Below, piece after piece: positions 1-9,685 of a DNA stretch of 64,000 nt. The notes beneath the pieces are model-generated. The model had not been told where the DNA came from. It did not search any database and worked only from the letters and a program-made list of their open reading frames with translations. The DNA is from Aestuariivita sp. Lineage in GTDB: Bacteria; Pseudomonadota; Alphaproteobacteria; Rhodobacterales; Rhodobacteraceae. The position numbers and the translations under genes are program-made. Within the stretch, counting starts at the first letter, position 1, and each line of letters starts with the position of its first letter. The stretch covers positions 62,001-126,000 of the forward strand of contig NZ_JAAWWD010000003.1 in NCBI RefSeq assembly GCF_021404545.1. The letters run 5' to 3'.

Positions 1-1394
1 GGTTCGGCGCCCGCCCCGCCGAGTGGCATTCGGGCGCCACCATGACCGAGCGCCGCCGCATCTGGCGGATGGTGGGTCAGGGAGAGGCGCAATTGGTTGT
101 CGGCGCCCGCTCTGCCCTCTTTCTGCCTTTCCAGAGCCTGGGCCTGATCATCGTGGATGAGGAGCACGACACCTCCTACAAGCAGGAAGAAGGCGTTCTC
201 TATAACGCCCGCGACATGGCGGTCCTGCGCGCCGCGATCTGTGGTGCACGGGTGGTACTGGCCAGCGCGACACCCAGCCTGGAAAGCTGGGCCAATGCTC
301 AGGCCGGGAAATACGACAAGCTGGAGCTGACCGCGCGTTTCGGCGACGCAGTCCTGCCAGACATGCGCGCCATCGACATGCGTCAGGAGGCGCTGCAGAC
401 TGGGCGCTGGATCTCGCCTACGTTGCAGCGGGCGGTCGCGGTACGGATGGAACGCGGCGAACAGGCGCTGCTTTTCATCAACCGGCGAGGCTATGCGCCG
501 GTGACGCTGTGCCGGGCCTGCGGGCATCAAGTGGGGTGCGAAAACTGCGACGCCCGCATGGTCGAGCACCGGTTCCTCAAACGTCTGATGTGCCATCAAT
601 GCGGCGAGACGGTGCCGATCCCGACCACCTGCCCCTCCTGCGGCGCCGAAGACCGGCTGGCCCCCGTCGGCCCCGGTGTCGAGCGGCTGACCGAAGAGGC
701 CGTGGCGCTTTTTCCAGAGGCACGTGTGGCAACGCTCAGCTCGGATATGTTCGGCTCTGCCCGCGCCCTCAAGGCCGAGATCGAGGCGATCGGCAAAGGC
801 GGGGCCGACATCATTATCGGCACTCAGTTGGTGGCAAAGGGCCATAACTTCCCGCTGCTCACGCTGGTCGGTGTGATCGACGCCGATCTGGGCCTGCAAG
901 GCTCGGATCTGCGCGCGGCGGAGCGCACGTTTCAACTGATGCGCCAGGTAGCGGGCCGCGCGGGGCGCGCCGAGAAGCCGGGCCAGGCGCTTCTTCAGAC
1001 CTACCAGCCGGAACACCCGGTGATCCGGGCCATTCTGGGCGGCGATGAGGAGGCGTTCTGGCGCGCCGAAGCCGCCGAGCGGCAAGCCGCGGGCGTGCCC
1101 CCGTACGGGCGCATGGCTGGCATTATCCTGTCGGGCCCGGATGTGGGCGCGGTCTTTGATCTGGGCAACGCGCTGGCGCGCGCTGATGGCCCGCTGCGCC
1201 AGATCGGCGCGCAGGTCTTTGGCCCCGCGCCGGCCCCCATCGCACGGATCCGAGGACGGCACCGTGTACGCCTGCTGGTCAAAGCCGCCAAGGGCGCGCC
1301 CTTGCAGGACGCCCTGGCCCGGTGGACCGCGCAAATCCAGATCAAGGGCGATCTGAGGCTGAGCGTCGATATAGATCCGCAGAGCTTCTTTTAG
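1..1394 (+). CDS. priA: Primosomal protein N' (PriA helicase), 5'-truncated
   Basis: PriA is the 3'-5' helicase that reloads the replisome at stalled forks. The reading frame is open from the window edge through an upstream FGARPAEWHSGAT stretch that precedes the first internal ATG at position 42, so the true start lies outside the window. Visible motifs are the Walker B/DEAH-type box VDEEHDTSYKQEEG and a zinc-binding segment with eight cysteines in CxxC pairs (CRACGHQVGCENC and CHQCG...CPSCG). Helicase motifs V (GTQLVAKGHNFP) and VI (QVAGRAGR) follow. The C-terminal domain is complete and ends with a TAG stop. The gene is followed by a convergent VOC gene. The family assignment is very secure. 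Confidence 0.96.
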   Translation, partial: FGARPAEWHSGATMTERRRIWRMVGQGEAQLVVGARSALFLPFQSLGLIIVDEEHDTSYKQEEGVLYNARDMAVLRAAICGARVVLASATPSLESWANAQAGKYDKLELTARFGDAVLPDMRAIDMRQEALQTGRWISPTLQRAVAVRMERGEQALLFINRRGYAPVTLCRACGHQVGCENCDARMVEHRFLKRLMCHQCGETVPIPTTCPSCGAEDRLAPVGPGVERLTEEAVALFPEARVATLSSDMFGSARALKAEIEAIGKGGADIIIGTQLVAKGHNFPLLTLVGVIDADLGLQGSDLRAAERTFQLMRQVAGRAGRAEKPGQALLQTYQPEHPVIRAILGGDEEAFWRAEAAERQAAGVPPYGRMAGIILSGPDVGAVFDLGNALARADGPLRQIGAQVFGPAPAPIARIRGRHRVRLLVKAAKGAPLQDALARWTAQIQIKGDLRLSVDIDPQSFF

Positions 1395-1496
1395 CAGCCC
1401 ACGGTTGGATGGCCAATTGGGAGCATGGTGTCACAGGAAGAGGCGCAGGGTCGAGGCCCCGCGCCGATCCCGCCCAAGACCCGCGCGGGTCCGCTT

Positions 1497-2252
1497 CTAG
1501 ACCTTGCAGAGAAAACACAAGGATCCAGCAGGATCCCTCAAAAGGAGATCACCTGCCCCAGCCTGGCGCGCAGGCCGATCTGTGATGACCTCCCCTCCCA
1601 AGGCTTGGGCGGCAGCCGCCGACTTGAGCGGGTCCGCGACCCAGAGACTGGGCACCCAGATTGCCCCGACATCGTCCGGGGGTGTTTCGACCACATGCCG
1701 GGCAACGCCCCGACCTGAAGGCCCATCAATCAGCCTGTCGTTTACCGCCTCGCCGAGAGGCGATCCGCCCGTCCAGTGAAAGAGCCCGGTGTAGAACGCT
1801 TCGGGAAAGGCGGCGTCGGTGAGATAGTGTTCAGGGCCGAACTGCTGCCGGGGCACCGGAAACGCATGGCGCGACAGCGAGATCCCCAGCAACGCGCCCA
1901 ACGGGTCGCGCAGTAACGCGTTCCGGCCAACACCGGGCACCTCGAAGGGTGGGCGCACAACCGTGGCGCCAAGCGTCTGTGCGAGGACAACCGTCGCGTC
2001 GACATCCTCGACCTCGACATAGGCAACCCATCCGGACCCGAGCTCTGATGGGGCTGGCGCGAAACCGGTACCCGCCTCGCCTTTCAAAAGGGCGAGGACG
2101 AAGTCCTGTTCACCCCCGCCCCAGGAAAACTCGGTCGCATGTTCAATCTGATAGCTCCATGCCGCGACACCCTTGTAAAACGCCATCGCCCGCGGCCTGT
2201 CCTGCGTAAAGAGATCGTGCCACACGATCTGGCCGGTCTTGCTGTCATTCAT
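1497..2252 (-). CDS. VOC (glyoxalase/bleomycin-resistance fold) family protein, two domains
   Basis: A 251-aa protein built of two vicinal-oxygen-chelate repeats. The first half begins with WHDLFTQDRPRAMAFYKGVAAW and contains VEVEDVDATV and LRDPLGALLGI. The second half has FYTGLFHW, LWVADPLKSAAAAQALGG and LLRDPAGSLCFL, the usual VOC strand pattern. VOC proteins of this tandem type are often annotated as glyoxalase-like, but the substrate cannot be predicted here. The ATG at 2252 was chosen because an AGGATGACGGG ribosome-binding region precedes it; an ATG eight codons upstream is less well placed. A perfect 14-bp palindrome (GACCCGCGCGGGTC, 1478-1491) lies just after the stop and may help end transcription. 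The gene is convergent with priA and lies downstream of rsgA on the same strand. Confidence 0.85.
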   Translation of the reverse strand: MNDSKTGQIVWHDLFTQDRPRAMAFYKGVAAWSYQIEHATEFSWGGGEQDFVLALLKGEAGTGFAPAPSELGSGWVAYVEVEDVDATVVLAQTLGATVVRPPFEVPGVGRNALLRDPLGALLGISLSRHAFPVPRQQFGPEHYLTDAAFPEAFYTGLFHWTGGSPLGEAVNDRLIDGPSGRGVARHVVETPPDDVGAIWVPSLWVADPLKSAAAAQALGGEVITDRPARQAGAGDLLLRDPAGSLCFLCKV

Positions 2253-2306
2253 CCCGTCATCCTTTCGGGTTTCCAATCGGGATTAGCCCGCCCATCCGCG
2301 ACACGG

Positions 2307-3401
2307 TCAGTCATTGGTCCAATTCCTTTTGACCTTTTGTTTGCTGACCCGCCTGACCATCTTGCCAAAGGCTTTGTCCTTGCTCCGACGTTCAGCCAGG
2401 GTCGAGGAGTTGAACGCGTCCTCGGCCACCAGTTTGCGCCACCGATGAAGACGCGCGGCGTCGACCTCGCCATGTTCCAGCGCCTTGAGAACGGCACAGC
2501 CGGGCTCGGTCTGATGCTGGCAATCGGTAAACCGACATTGGGTTGACAGAGCGTGCAGATCCGCAAAGAGATCGCCGATCCCCGAGGCCGCGTCGGTGAG
2601 CTGCAACTCACGCATGCCCGGTGTATCCAAAACCAGACATCCGCCCCGCACCAGATGCAATTGGCGGCGGGTCGTGGTGTGCCGTCCCTTGGCATCGTCT
2701 TCGCGAATGGTTTGCGTCTCGATCGACTGTGTACCGGCAAGCGCGTTGGTCAGCGTGGATTTGCCAACCCCGGACGACCCAAGAAAGGCGACGGTTCTGC
2801 CGGGTTTGCACCACTCCGCCAACTTGGCCTGTGGCTCGGGTCCGCGCGCATCGAGGGTCACGACCGGCACCCGTTCGGAAATCGCGCGCGCGGCATCGAC
2901 ATAGCGCGTCGGATCCTCGGCCAGATCCGCCTTGGTTAACACGATCACCGGCGCGATCTCGGCCTCAAACGCAAGCGCTACATAGCGCTCAAGGCGGGCG
3001 ACGTTGAAATCCTGATTGCACGACGACACGATAAAGGCCGTGTCGATATTCGCCGCGATCAGTTGCACCTGCCGGTCAGTGCCCGGTGCCCGGCGTTTGA
3101 TCAGGCTCTTGCGCTCCAGAACCCGGTAGGCGCCCGGGGTGACGCGATCGACCAGGATCCAGTCGCCAACCGTTGCATCCGGTCGCGGCGGGACGGTCAT
3201 GTCGATACCGTCGCCGCGCGCATGCAGGCCATTGCGGTGCACCTCGACCACGCGGGCCGGAGGCATCTCGGATAGCTCATCGATGCTGATCTGCTGTGCG
3301 AAAAAGGGCTGCCAGCCCAGGGTTTCAAGAAGGGATCGGTGTCGGTCTGCGCCTGCATCTTGTGAATTCAGGGGCAGGAATTGGGAATAGTCCCGTGTCA
3401 T
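2307..3401 (-). CDS. rsgA: Ribosome small-subunit-dependent GTPase A
   Basis: RsgA (YjeQ) is the circularly permuted GTPase that assists late maturation of the 30S subunit. The 364-aa protein has an N-terminal OB-fold (about residues 60-115, including GDWILVDRV). The GTPase motifs follow in permuted order: G4-like LTKADL, then the P-loop GSSGVGKSTL, then G3 DTPGMRELQL. The C-terminal zinc region CRFTDCQHQTEPGCAVL carries the conserved cysteines and histidine. Length and order are typical for the family. The start ATG at 3401 gives the expected N-terminus, but no strong Shine-Dalgarno is seen upstream. The 54 bp before the VOC start suggest the two could be co-transcribed. Confidence 0.95.
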   Translation of the reverse strand: MTRDYSQFLPLNSQDAGADRHRSLLETLGWQPFFAQQISIDELSEMPPARVVEVHRNGLHARGDGIDMTVPPRPDATVGDWILVDRVTPGAYRVLERKSLIKRRAPGTDRQVQLIAANIDTAFIVSSCNQDFNVARLERYVALAFEAEIAPVIVLTKADLAEDPTRYVDAARAISERVPVVTLDARGPEPQAKLAEWCKPGRTVAFLGSSGVGKSTLTNALAGTQSIETQTIREDDAKGRHTTTRRQLHLVRGGCLVLDTPGMRELQLTDAASGIGDLFADLHALSTQCRFTDCQHQTEPGCAVLKALEHGEVDAARLHRWRKLVAEDAFNSSTLAERRSKDKAFGKMVRRVSKQKVKRNWTND

Positions 3402-3725
3402 TGTGGGTCAACTTTCATGTCTCAGCCGCAAGCATCGCCTGGGCCGAAAGGGTCAGGTAAATCTGAGAACGCAAATCAACCTGTCCGCCCAAGTGACTTG
3501 GCGGCGACCATCCGAGGTTGTCTTTGCATCGGGAGGCGCCATGCCTCCCCACCTTACCGGGACATAAAATCTCCATTTCCGATGTTTGTAACATAGGAAA
3601 TGGCCGAAACGTGTTCAAGCCGCACCGCCGCCGCAGGCGGATCGCCCAACGCTCTCCTGACGCAACGTAACAGAGCCACTGATCAGGGCATCGCAACGGT
3701 GCGGCCTGACAGGGTGTTGGCCCGA
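3402..3725. other. Intergenic region upstream of rsgA, no gene seen
   Basis: About 320 bp with no convincing coding region. It holds two small hairpins: CCGCCCAAG/CTTGGCGG at 3485-3504 and a 7-bp perfect stem GGGAGGC/GCCTCCC at 3531-3549. It must contain the rsgA promoter, but no clear -35/-10 pair was identified. Confidence 0.5.
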
Positions 3726-4160
3726 TCAATCGTTATCGATCTGCCCAGCACCGGCCCCCTGCGCGCGCGACGCAGCGGTGTCGGGCACATAGGTGCGCGC
3801 CGCATGAGCGTCCAGCTCGGCCCACCGATCGTCCGGGATCTCAATCCTGTGTGACAAGACCGGCACCGCGCCCTCGGCCTTGCGCCCGGCCTCCAGCCGC
3901 CAGCCCCGCGCAGCAGCCAGTGCCGGTGCCAGAGATGAGGTGAGCGATGACCCTTGGCCGCATTCCACCGCGTCCAGCGCATGCATCAGCGCGACCAACT
4001 CGGCCCCACCCTGCGCCAAATCCGCGGCGATCCGTGCCACGTCCTCCGGATCCAAAAACCCCGCGGCGGCATAAAGATCCTCGGCTACGCCAAGCGGCAG
4101 GCCCGCCCCCCGCGCAGCTTTCATCAGTTGCGCGGCCAACTCCGCGCGAGAGCGCTTCAT
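3726..4160 (-). CDS. Hypothetical protein, possibly DUF3726-like
   Basis: A 144-aa soluble protein starting MKRSRAELAAQLMKAARGAG. It is rich in alanine and acidic residues, with no signal peptide or membrane segment. It contains a predicted helical N-terminal half (LYAAAGFLDPEDVARIAADLA) and the segment IPDDRWAELDAHAARTYVP near the C-terminus. From memory it resembles the DUF3726 proteins of Rhodobacterales, but this was not checked. The chosen ATG at 4160 overlaps the stop of the upstream gene as ATGA, a classic sign of translational coupling, so the two proteins probably work together. The function is unknown. Confidence 0.6.
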   Translation of the reverse strand: MKRSRAELAAQLMKAARGAGLPLGVAEDLYAAAGFLDPEDVARIAADLAQGGAELVALMHALDAVECGQGSSLTSSLAPALAAARGWRLEAGRKAEGAVPVLSHRIEIPDDRWAELDAHAARTYVPDTAASRAQGAGAGQIDND

Positions 4161-5809
4161 GCCGTCCCGAAGGCGGGCATCCACCAATCCGGCGTGCGGT
4201 CCAACTCATCGGCCAGTGGCGCGCCTTGGGCGAGGGTGATCCGTGTCCAGCGATCGGATTTCGGATCGAATTTGGCGGCCCCGAAAAACGCCAACTTGCA
4301 ACGCAGCATGTCGACAGGCCGACAGTCGGCATCGATCAGGTTGTCGCGGATCTCGGCATATGGGTGCCGGATCAGCGTCTGGACCCGGCGCAAAGCCGCG
4401 CGATGCTCGGGATGGGCGCGCAGAAACCCGATCAGATCCCCGTCATGCTGCTCCAGCGTGCGGGCCATGGCCTGCACCTGCCGCGCCACATCCAGCGGGC
4501 TCTCCCGTTCCGCCCCCGGTTCGTGATGGCGCAGGCCCAACCGCGGCTCCAGCTTGGCTTGGGAGACATACCAGAACTGGGCCTGCTGGTCTGTGCGGTC
4601 GAAATCCACAGCCAGCGCCCACCCCCAATCGCGCATCAGCGCGACGCGGATCTCGGCCACCGGCATCTCGGGCTCGATCCGCGGCAGAAACGGGGTCGCC
4701 ATACACTCGGTCAAACCGTCGACCAATGCGCCAAAAGGCTCGATCAGAAAGGCCGCCACCAATTCTTGCAACGCCACCGATCCGGTCTGCGCGGCCTCCC
4801 ACAGCGCATTGATCGGCTCAGGACCTTGCAGTGTCACATCCCCCAAATGGCGGATGAACCCGGACCACTCGCGGCGCAAAAGGCCGATCTCCGCCTGCGC
4901 GTCCGCATCGGGCACGCGCCAGTCGCCCAGATGCCGCGTCACCCGGCCCGCCAGGCTGCGCAGGCACGCAACCTCGGCAGAGGTTAGATCTGGGATCGCG
5001 CGCACCCGGGCCAGCGCGGTCTCGCGAACCTGCATCCAGGCATCCAAAAGCAGCGGGTGGCTCACCAGAAAAGGGGCCATACCCAAACCCGTGGCATTGC
5101 CGATACCCAGATGCCGCTTGAGATGCCGGTCAAGCGTCGCACCGCCCAGATGCTCGACCAGATCATGCGTAAATCCGCGGATCAGCCATACGGTCAGCAT
5201 TTCAGCCATGAACGGGCCGCCCAGACCTGGCCGGTCCGCAATCCGCGCCCGGTCCGCGATCCCGAACTTGCCGTTGCCGTAGACGGCGGTGGTGCGCATC
5301 AGATAGCCGGTGTCGCGGATGCGATCCGCGTCGGGTTGACGGCCCGCGCGCAGCGCTTGCACAACATGGGTGAAGAGCCGGACAGACTTGTTGGCCCGGC
5401 TCAGCACCAGATCCCTCTCGCCAAAGCGCGCGGCCTCCTGTTTCGGAGCCGCCTGACAGATACGCGCGATCTCGGCGGCATCGGGGATCCCGTCATAGAG
5501 GACATAGGCGCTGTCCCATTCTTGCGCGATCACACGGTCGGTGCGCTGCGCATCCGATATGCGGGTCGAGACGGCAACCAGCGAATAGGTGTGACCGCCC
5601 AGATCAATGGAATATACCGCATGCCCATAACCCGCTTTGTCGATCCGCCAGACCGGCCGCGTGACCTGCGCCGCGTCGTCATGCAGTCGCCGCAAAAGCG
5701 TAGGCAGAAACGACAGCCGGGTCGGGAACGCAGCCCCCATTCGGCGTAACCGCATGACCTGCGCGGGGGCGCGCAACACAAACCGGCGCGGCTCAGCGAG
5801 ATCTTTCAT
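4157..5809 (-). CDS. Conserved hypothetical protein, coupled to the following small gene
   Basis: A 550-aa protein with no recognised catalytic motif. It is arginine- and aspartate-rich and lacks a signal peptide or obvious membrane helices. Segments such as GYGHAVYSIDLGGHTYSLVAVS and ISDAQRTDRVIAQEWDSAYVLYDG look like a folded globular N-terminal domain. The middle part (AVYGNGKFGIADR, GGPFMAEMLTVWLIRGFTHDLVEHL) and C-terminal part are helical. The ATG at 5809 has GGAG about seven bases upstream. Its stop overlaps the start of the next gene (ATGA), so the two form a coupled bicistronic unit transcribed away from the argDF region. I do not recognise the family. Confidence 0.7.
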   Translation of the reverse strand: MKDLAEPRRFVLRAPAQVMRLRRMGAAFPTRLSFLPTLLRRLHDDAAQVTRPVWRIDKAGYGHAVYSIDLGGHTYSLVAVSTRISDAQRTDRVIAQEWDSAYVLYDGIPDAAEIARICQAAPKQEAARFGERDLVLSRANKSVRLFTHVVQALRAGRQPDADRIRDTGYLMRTTAVYGNGKFGIADRARIADRPGLGGPFMAEMLTVWLIRGFTHDLVEHLGGATLDRHLKRHLGIGNATGLGMAPFLVSHPLLLDAWMQVRETALARVRAIPDLTSAEVACLRSLAGRVTRHLGDWRVPDADAQAEIGLLRREWSGFIRHLGDVTLQGPEPINALWEAAQTGSVALQELVAAFLIEPFGALVDGLTECMATPFLPRIEPEMPVAEIRVALMRDWGWALAVDFDRTDQQAQFWYVSQAKLEPRLGLRHHEPGAERESPLDVARQVQAMARTLEQHDGDLIGFLRAHPEHRAALRRVQTLIRHPYAEIRDNLIDADCRPVDMLRCKLAFFGAAKFDPKSDRWTRITLAQGAPLADELDRTPDWWMPAFGTA

Positions 5810-6452
5810 GTCTTCGCTCCATATCCTCCATCATGGCACCGCAAGCGATTTGTGCCTGTCCGGGTTCGGACACCCAGTGACGACGGGCCGTACGCGGGCC
5901 GCAGCGCGTGACATGTCGATGAACTGACCGATCGTCTTTGTCCGATCCACTGCCCAACACCCTCGCTGTCTGAAACCCAGATTCGCAGTCTCATCCCAAT
6001 CCGTAGCAGACAACATTTGGGTCATGCGGATCAAGGGGAGGAACCGGTCCCCCACCCGTCATGGATCATGATCGGGCAAAGCTGCCGAAAGGCCACGTCA
6101 GTTGCGGTACGGTCCGATGTCGACCCGCAGCATCGGGTTGTGACGCGCCGCACCTGAAGGCCAGATGCCACGGCGCCACAATCGACCGGGCTCCCCGCCT
6201 GAGGATCAACACGATGTTGCTGACAACGTCATGGTACAGGCCCGCACCTTCAAAACCGCGCCTTGCTTCTTCTGGCTGAAAATAGTCCCGGGGGTGTGGG
6301 GGCTGGCCCCCGCTCCGCCCGCCTGTTTCAGGCGCGGCCGCCTGAACGTGACGCCCGCGCGTCTGCCCTGCGGCTGTCTGGCACCAAGACGCGCACCGTT
6401 TCACCCATCCGTCGATGCACCAGCAAGATCCCAGCCAAGCTCAGGTTCTGGA
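5810..6452. other. Intergenic region with one repeat copy, no gene seen
   Basis: About 640 bp between argF and the coupled hypothetical pair. No convincing coding sequence was found on either strand. It contains one copy of the 47-bp repeat (6265-6311) and, next to it, a short hairpin CGCCTG/CAGGCG at 6320-6334. The rest appears featureless; the promoter of the hypothetical pair must lie near 5820-5900. Confidence 0.5.
6265..6311 (+). repeat. Rhodobacteraceae-type intergenic repeat, copy 1
   Basis: A 47-bp element beginning GCTTCTTCTGGCTGAAAATA and ending with the self-complementary GGGGGCTGGCCCCC. A second copy lies at 7412-7458 in inverted orientation and differs at one base (G versus C after AAAATA). 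From memory, elements of this kind are scattered in large numbers through Rhodobacteraceae genomes; their function is not established. Confidence 0.85.
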
Positions 6453-7379
6453 TCACACCCCCAGACACCAGCGCATGATCGCCTTTTGTGCATGCAAACG
6501 GTTCTCGGCCTCGTCGAAAATCACCGATTGCGGACCATCCATGACCGCCGAGGTGACCTCTTCCTCGCGATGCGCAGGCAGGCAATGCATGAAAAGCGCA
6601 TCCGGCTTTGCATGGCCTATCAAGTCCTCATTGACCTGGTAGGGGCGCAGCATGTTGTGGCGGCGTTCTTTCGAGGATTGGCTGTCATGCATCGACACCC
6701 AGGTATCCGCCACGATCAGATCCGCGTTTTCGACCGCTTTGAACGGATCGCGTTCCACAGTGACGGTGCTGCCCATTTTGCGCGCAAACCCCATGAACGC
6801 CTCCTCCGGGTCAAGCTGAGACGGCCCGGTGAAGGTGAAGTTAAACCCAAACTGGCCTGCCGCATGCAGGAAGGAGGCGCAGACATTGTTGCCGTCTCCG
6901 GTCCAAACGACCTTCTTTCCGGCGATGGGGCCGCGATGCTCTTCGAACGTCATGACATCGGCCATGATCTGGCAGGGATGGGTGCGATCGGTCAAACCGT
7001 TGATCACGGGCACGTCGGCATAGTCCGCCATCTCGGTCAGAACCGTTTCGTCGAAGGTCCGGATCATGATCATGTCGACATAGCGGCTGAGCACGCGGGC
7101 GGTATCGGCGATCGTCTCGCCGTGCCCCAGTTGCATATCATTGCCCGACAAGACCATCGTCTCGCCGCCCATCTGGCGCACCCCCACATCGAAAGACACT
7201 CGCGTCCGGGTCGAGGGTTTCTCAAAGATCAGCGCCACCATATGGCCCGCCAATGGCTGGTCGTTGTCAGGCGCACCCTTGGGCCTCCCCAGACGGGCCT
7301 GTTTCATGGCCCCCGCCTGGTCGATGATTTGCCGCAGATCGCCCGCGGCGGTTTTGTGGATGTCGAGAAAATGGTTCAT
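6453..7379 (-). CDS. argF: Ornithine carbamoyltransferase
   Basis: ArgF catalyses carbamoyl phosphate plus L-ornithine to L-citrulline in arginine biosynthesis. The 308-aa protein carries the family motifs in order: carbamoyl-phosphate binding [10 protein letters not shown] near residue 50, [11 protein letters not shown] near 130, DTWVSM near 220, and HCLPAHR near 265 with the catalytic cysteine. The start MNHFLDIHK at 7379 gives the usual alphaproteobacterial length. Longer versions begin inside or next to the repeat and are unlikely. It lies 64 bp downstream of argD on the same strand, so the order is argD-argF as often seen in Rhodobacterales. Inverted copies of the 47-bp repeat flank the gene on both sides. 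Confidence 0.96.
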   Translation of the reverse strand: MNHFLDIHKTAAGDLRQIIDQAGAMKQARLGRPKGAPDNDQPLAGHMVALIFEKPSTRTRVSFDVGVRQMGGETMVLSGNDMQLGHGETIADTARVLSRYVDMIMIRTFDETVLTEMADYADVPVINGLTDRTHPCQIMADVMTFEEHRGPIAGKKVVWTGDGNNVCASFLHAAGQFGFNFTFTGPSQLDPEEAFMGFARKMGSTVTVERDPFKAVENADLIVADTWVSMHDSQSSKERRHNMLRPYQVNEDLIGHAKPDALFMHCLPAHREEEVTSAVMDGPQSVIFDEAENRLHAQKAIMRWCLGV

Positions 7380-7411
7380 GTCGGTATCGCTTTTTGGGTT
7401 ACTGGTGGAGT

Positions 7412-7458
7412 GGGGGCCAGCCCCCACACCCCCGGGAGTATTTTCAGCCAGAAGAAGC
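7412..7458 (-). repeat. Rhodobacteraceae-type intergenic repeat, copy 2 (inverted)
   Basis: Reverse-complement copy of the element at 6265-6311, identical at 46 of 47 positions. It sits between argD and argF and reaches into argD: the last four sense codons (Ala-Ser-Ser-Gly) and the TGA stop of argD at 7444-7446 are provided by the repeat. Confidence 0.87.
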
Positions 7459-8634
7459 TGAGGGTGTTTTGAGACTGGCAGCGGCGGCGCCCAGTCGGAT
7501 CACGGCTTCCGCGATCTCGTCATCGGTGATCGTGAGCGGGGGCAGGATGCGGATCACATTATCGGCGGCGGGTACTGTGATGACAGCGTTGGCATAGCCG
7601 GCATCGACCACGTCCAGGTTCGCGGCCTTGCATTTCAAGCCCAGCATCAACCCGGTGCCACGCACATGATCAAAGACATCCGGGTGCTCGGCCACGAGCG
7701 CCTCCAGCCTTTGGCGGAAGAGACCGGCCTTGCGGTTGACCTCGGCCAGAAAGGCAGGATCGGAGACGATGTCCATCACCTTGTTGCCCACCGCGCAACC
7801 CAGCGGGTTGCCGCCATAGGTAGAGCCATGGGTGCCTGCGGTCATCCCAGAGGCGGCCTTTTCTGTCGCCAGTACGGCGCCGAGGGGAAACCCGCCGCCA
7901 ATGCCTTTGGCCACCATCATGATATCGGGGTCGACCCCCGCCCATTCATGGGCGAAGAGGCGGCCCGTCCGGCCGACACCGCATTGCACCTCATCGAGGA
8001 TCAGCAGGATACCTTTTTCGTCGCACAGATCGCGCAGGCCCTTCAGGCACTGGTCCGGCAGCGGCACGATGCCACCTTCGCCTTGCACCGGTTCAATGAG
8101 GAGAGCGGCGGTCTTGCCGGTGATGGCCGGGGCGAGCGCGTCGTGATCGCCCCAGTGCAGGTGCACGAAGCCGGGCAGCAACGGGCCAAACCCCTTGGTC
8201 ATCTTTTCCGACCCCGCAGCCGCGATACCGGCCGAGGACCGGCCATGGAACGACCCGGAAAACGTGATGATCTCAACCCGTTCGGATTGACCTTTGTCGT
8301 AGAAATACTTGCGCGCCATCTTGACGGCCAGCTCGCACGCCTCGGTCCCGGAATTGGTGAAAAACACCGTGTCGGCGAATGTCGCATCCACCAGCTTTTC
8401 GGCCAGCGCCTGTTGCTGCGGGACCTGATAGAGGTTGGAGGTGTGCCACAGGCGCTGCGCCTGATCCGTCAGCGCCTCGACCAGGGCTGGGTTGGCATGG
8501 CCCAGCGCATTCACCGCGATGCCCGCGCCCAGATCGAGAAAGCGTCGGCCATCCGCCTCGATCAGCCAGCTGCCTTCGCCTTTGACGAAAGACAGGGGAG
8601 CACGGGAATAGGTCGGCAAGAGCTGCGCAATCAT
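7444..8634 (-). CDS. argD: Acetylornithine/succinyldiaminopimelate aminotransferase
   Basis: ArgD is the PLP-dependent class III aminotransferase that makes N-acetylornithine. The 396-aa protein starts [21 protein letters not shown], with AGGA eight bases upstream. Visible features are [17 protein letters not shown] (cofactor phosphate region), [23 protein letters not shown] (Asp contacting the pyridine ring), and [15 protein letters not shown] with the Schiff-base lysine. The [12 protein letters not shown] motif follows. Succinyldiaminopimelate activity for lysine synthesis is possible for this family. The extreme C-terminus (ASSG plus stop) is encoded by the intergenic repeat, so this tail is not conserved sequence. 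It is the first gene of an argDF operon. Confidence 0.95.
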   Translation of the reverse strand: MIAQLLPTYSRAPLSFVKGEGSWLIEADGRRFLDLGAGIAVNALGHANPALVEALTDQAQRLWHTSNLYQVPQQQALAEKLVDATFADTVFFTNSGTEACELAVKMARKYFYDKGQSERVEIITFSGSFHGRSSAGIAAAGSEKMTKGFGPLLPGFVHLHWGDHDALAPAITGKTAALLIEPVQGEGGIVPLPDQCLKGLRDLCDEKGILLILDEVQCGVGRTGRLFAHEWAGVDPDIMMVAKGIGGGFPLGAVLATEKAASGMTAGTHGSTYGGNPLGCAVGNKVMDIVSDPAFLAEVNRKAGLFRQRLEALVAEHPDVFDHVRGTGLMLGLKCKAANLDVVDAGYANAVITVPAADNVIRILPPLTITDDEIAEAVIRLGAAAASLKTPSASSG

Positions 8635-8821
8635 CGCAATGTCCTTTGCATGGATTAAGCCCTGTGAGTGCCTCACAAAGGGCCGGTAGGTCAACGATTT
8701 CAGAGAGAAGGGCGCCGAACGAGCGGGCGCGCATGATCAGGCGGACGTCAGAGGCGTCGGCGTCGGTCGCGTCGGAGATGCTCGGCAGTGATCATGCAGT
8801 TGGGGATACGGCAGGCCGCGC

Positions 8822-8859
8822 AAAATGAAAAGCGGAAATTACCCAAAGGCAATTCCCGC
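8822..8859 (-). terminator. Rho-independent terminator of efp
   Basis: On the minus strand the stem GCGGGAATT/AATTTCCGC (9 bp with one G-U pair) has a 10-nt loop and runs directly into TTTTCATTTT. It lies about 45 bp beyond the efp stop, in the right orientation to end that transcript. Confidence 0.7.
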
Positions 8860-8902
8860 ATGTTTGCGATCACAACAGCCGATGCACGGCTCCGACACCC
8901 GG

Positions 8903-9466
8903 TCACGCGCGTTCAGCGTATTCCATCGTCTCGGTATTGACGATGATATCCTCATCCGACCCCACGAACGGGGGAACCATGACCTTGACGCCATTGTCCA
9001 GCACGGCGGGTTTGAAGGAATTGGCAGCGGTCTGCCCTTTGACCACCGGCTCGGTCTCCACCACCTTGCAGGTAACTTTCTGGGGCAGCGTGGCGTTCAG
9101 CGCCTCGCTCTCATAGAACTCCACGACAATCGTCATGCCGTCCTGCAAGAAGGGGCGCCGTTCGCCCAGGATATCAGCGGGCAGCTCGATCTGCTCATAG
9201 GTTTCGGCATCCATGAACACGAGCATCCCGTCGCTTTCATAGAGAAACTGCTGATCTTTCTGTTCCAGCCGCACACGCTCCACCTTGTCGGCGCTGCGGA
9301 ACCGTTCATTCAGCTTGGAGCCGTTGCGCAGGTTGCGCAGTTCGACCTGCGCAAAGGCGCCGCCCTTGCCGGGTTTGACATGGTCGACCTTGACCGCCGC
9401 CCACAAGCCGTCATTATGTTCCAGCACGTTGCCCGGTCGAATTTCGTTTCCGTTGATCTTTGGCAT
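8903..9466 (-). CDS. efp: Elongation factor P
   Basis: EF-P relieves ribosome stalling at polyproline stretches. The 187-aa protein has the three-domain EF-P layout: an N-terminal KOW-like domain ([20 protein letters not shown]), a central OB domain, and a C-terminal OB domain ending in [14 protein letters not shown]. The loop [10 protein letters not shown] carries the lysine that corresponds to the beta-lysylated Lys34 of E. coli EF-P; no epmA or epmB is present in this window. It is monocistronic, divergent from the 106-aa conserved gene, and followed by an intrinsic terminator. Confidence 0.97.
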   Translation of the reverse strand: MPKINGNEIRPGNVLEHNDGLWAAVKVDHVKPGKGGAFAQVELRNLRNGSKLNERFRSADKVERVRLEQKDQQFLYESDGMLVFMDAETYEQIELPADILGERRPFLQDGMTIVVEFYESEALNATLPQKVTCKVVETEPVVKGQTAANSFKPAVLDNGVKVMVPPFVGSDEDIIVNTETMEYAERA

Positions 9467-9685
9467 GCGTCAAACCTGTCTCAAAAGGTTGATGATTGTC
9501 TGCGCGATCCTATATCTGGCCGGATATGAGGTGTCCAGACAACCATATCTCGTGTTGCAACCGCAGAAAGCCATGCATGAGACGCATACCAACTATGCAA
9601 AACCGAGGTGGCCGAATCGGTTCTGATCCGCCATAAGAGGCGTCACGCCGAAAATTACAAGAGCAATAAAAACAAGGGAAACGAA

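Noticed and set aside
3531-3549. Small RNA gene with anti-Shine-Dalgarno loop upstream of rsgA
   Set aside because: A single 7-bp hairpin without a terminator or promoter is not enough evidence.
5930-6060. tRNA-like or small protein gene in the gap beside the hypothetical pair
   Set aside because: No T-loop consensus or cloverleaf could be drawn, and the open frames look random.
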